From: Muribaculaceae bacterium
GTDB taxonomy: Bacteria; Bacteroidota; Bacteroidia; Bacteroidales; Muribaculaceae
DNA length: 64,000 nt
NCBI GenBank assembly: GCA_022508985.1
Contig: JAFLUA010000007.1
Span: forward strand, 45,996 to 109,995
Direction of reading: 5' to 3'
The number at the start of each line of letters is the position of its first letter. The stretch's first letter is position 1. Under the pieces are notes generated by a model, which saw only the letters and a list, made by a program, of their open reading frames with translations, had not been told where the DNA came from and made no database searches. Made by a program: the position numbers and the translations under genes. This document shows, piece after piece, positions 62,661 through 64,000 of the stretch.

Positions 62661-64000
62661 TTACAGTTTTATCATTTGATTGACTTCATCGGTCAAAAGT
62701 TCTGCAAAGTTAGTAATTTTCATCGAACCTAAATCACCTTCGCCCGATTTTCTTACAGAAACTTCATCATTTTCTGCTTCTTTTTCGCCGACAATGAGCA
62801 TATATGGTATTCTTTTGAGCTGATTGTCGCGAATTTTGCGGCCGAGAGTTTCATTTCTGTCGTCAATTTCGAGTCTGATATCGGCATCTTCGAGTTGCGA
62901 TGCAACTTTGTGTGCGTAATCGAGATATTTGTCGCTGACAGGTATTATTACCGCCTGTTCTGGAGCAAGCCACAACGGGAATCGTCCGGCAGTGTGCTCG
63001 AGCAATACGGCAACGAAACGCTCCATAGAGCCAAAAGGCGCACGGTGTATCATTACAGGGCGATGCTTGGCGTTGTCGCTACCGGTATATTCGAGCTCGA
63101 ATCGTTCGGGCAAATTGTAGTCTACCTGGATAGTGCCGAGCTGCCAACGGCGTCCGATGGCATCGCGAACCATAAAGTCGAGTTTCGGCCCGTAGAACGC
63201 AGCTTCACCGAGCTCTGTACGAGCGTTGAGCCCTTTTTCTTGACAAGCTTCGATAATGGCATTTTCAGCGAGATGCCAGTTTTCGTCGCTACCGATATAT
63301 TTTTCTTTGTGCTCAGGGTCGCGGAGCGATATCTGAGCCTCGTAGTTTTCGAATTTGAGTGCTTTGAAGATATAGAGGATAATATCCATCACCTTCAGGA
63401 ACTCCTCTTTAATCTGGTCGGGAGCACAATAGATGTGAGCGTCGTCTTGCGTGAAACCGCGTACACGGGTCAAGCCGTGTAGCTCGCCGCTTTGTTCATA
63501 GCGGTATACAGTGCCAAATTCTGCCAGGCGCAATGGTAAATCGCGATAAGAGCGGGGTAGTGCACGGAATATTTCACAGTGGTGAGGACAGTTCATCGGT
63601 TTGAGCAAATATTCTTCGCCTTCTTCGGGAGTGTGAATTGGCTGGAATGAATCTTTGCCATACTTGGCATAGTGTCCCGATGTTACATATAATTGTTTGT
63701 TGCCAATATGCGGCGTTATAACTTGTTGATATCCATAGCGACGCTGTATCTTGCGAAGGAATTGCTCGAGGCGGTCGCGTAGAGCAGCGCCTTTGGGCAG
63801 CCATAATGGCAGACCGGCACCAACTTTATTTGAGAATGCAAAGAGCTCCATTTCTTTGCCAAGTTTGCGGTGATCGCGTTTCTTAGCTTCTTCGAGCAGA
63901 GCGAGGTACTCGTCGAGCATCGCTTTCTTGGGGAATGTTATGCCGTAGACGCGTACCAATTGGTTGCGTGTTTCGTCGCCACGCCAATAGGCGCCGGCAA
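62661..64000 (-). CDS. thrS: Threonine-tRNA ligase, C-terminal part (cut by window edge)
   Basis: About 446 C-terminal residues of ThrRS; the open frame runs off the window with [14 protein letters not shown], so the N-terminal TGS and editing domains lie outside. The class II catalytic domain has zinc ligand motif [38 protein letters not shown] and [11 protein letters not shown]. The anticodon-binding domain ends [11 protein letters not shown]. It is 41 bases before infC, the usual order in bacteria. Confidence 0.96.
   Translation of the reverse strand, partial: AGAYWRGDETRNQLVRVYGITFPKKAMLDEYLALLEEAKKRDHRKLGKEMELFAFSNKVGAGLPLWLPKGAALRDRLEQFLRKIQRRYGYQQVITPHIGNKQLYVTSGHYAKYGKDSFQPIHTPEEGEEYLLKPMNCPHHCEIFRALPRSYRDLPLRLAEFGTVYRYEQSGELHGLTRVRGFTQDDAHIYCAPDQIKEEFLKVMDIILYIFKALKFENYEAQISLRDPEHKEKYIGSDENWHLAENAIIEACQEKGLNARTELGEAAFYGPKLDFMVRDAIGRRWQLGTIQVDYNLPERFELEYTGSDNAKHRPVMIHRAPFGSMERFVAVLLEHTAGRFPLWLAPEQAVIIPVSDKYLDYAHKVASQLEDADIRLEIDDRNETLGRKIRDNQLKRIPYMLIVGEKEAENDEVSVRKSGEGDLGSMKITNFAELLTDEVNQMIKL

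Overview
The window is a stretch of Bacteroidales chromosome. It is dense, mostly core-genome sequence of moderate GC. The assignment rests on promoters of the Bacteroidetes type (TTTG, 18-20 bases, TAnnTTTG) found before many transcripts, the ruvA-sprA pair encoding the type IX secretion translocon, an ExbB-ExbD-ExbD-TonB cluster, a cysteine-free type B L31, NfnAB, and thrS-infC-rpmI-rplT in the usual order. A gut family such as Muribaculaceae is plausible, but that is inference and cannot be settled from this sequence.

Layout. 1-6.8 kb: an edge-truncated sugar O-acetyltransferase, a tRNA-Ser, and a leftward operon panC-panD-ffh-folD-capA-trmN6-CPBP protease read from a clear promoter. 6.9-8.1 kb: two identical tRNA-Val genes, a 57-residue zinc-ribbon gene and rpmE2. 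8.1-12.0 kb: leftward nfnA-nfnB-znuA-znuC, with no zinc permease gene. 12.1-21.1 kb: a rightward run with a (p)ppGpp synthetase whose hydrolase site is destroyed, a lipoprotein, four enzymes for a dTDP-3-amino-3,6-dideoxyhexose (rfbB, rfbA, fdtA, fdtB), mtaB and a glycosyltransferase. 21.2-24.8 kb: the TonB energising complex. 24.8-26.9 kb: a structured RNA with mutually exclusive terminator and antiterminator pairings, then two paralogous exported PEGA-like proteins of low GC. 27.0-32.6 kb: tRNA-Gly and a leftward peptidase/membrane/TPR group. 32.7-44.4 kb: ruvA, sprA, rfbD, prfC and an acyltransferase. 44.4-46.8 kb is the only clearly accessory part: a nested palindrome, a hairpin-rich non-coding stretch with its own terminator, and a small gene cut by a decayed IS30-family element. 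46.9-50.9 kb: gyrA and an exported TPR protein. 50.9-58.8 kb: a phosphohexomutase and the leftward operon pyrB-pyrI-flavin reductase-glyA-ispD-recG. 58.9-61.2 kb: tRNA-Gly, tRNA-Leu and a DUF1893/DUF362/ECF-like operon. 61.3-64.0 kb: thrS (cut by the window end)-infC-rpmI-rplT.

How genes work together. Pantothenate (panC/D), folate (folD, glyA), pyrimidine (pyrB/I) and isoprenoid (ispD) genes supply core metabolism. ffh, prfC, infC, ribosomal proteins and tRNA genes serve translation. sprA and the Exb/Ton genes serve the cell envelope. The dTDP-sugar genes and the glycosyltransferase point to a surface glycan.

Most worth a second look: the leader-like RNA at about 24931-25166 before the PEGA pair, the nested inverted repeat at 44474-44650, the structured stretch at 45067-45342, the zinc-themed neighbourhood at 7.4-9.7 kb, and the four-cysteine DUF1893 operon. 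No CRISPR array, prophage or complete defence system was seen.
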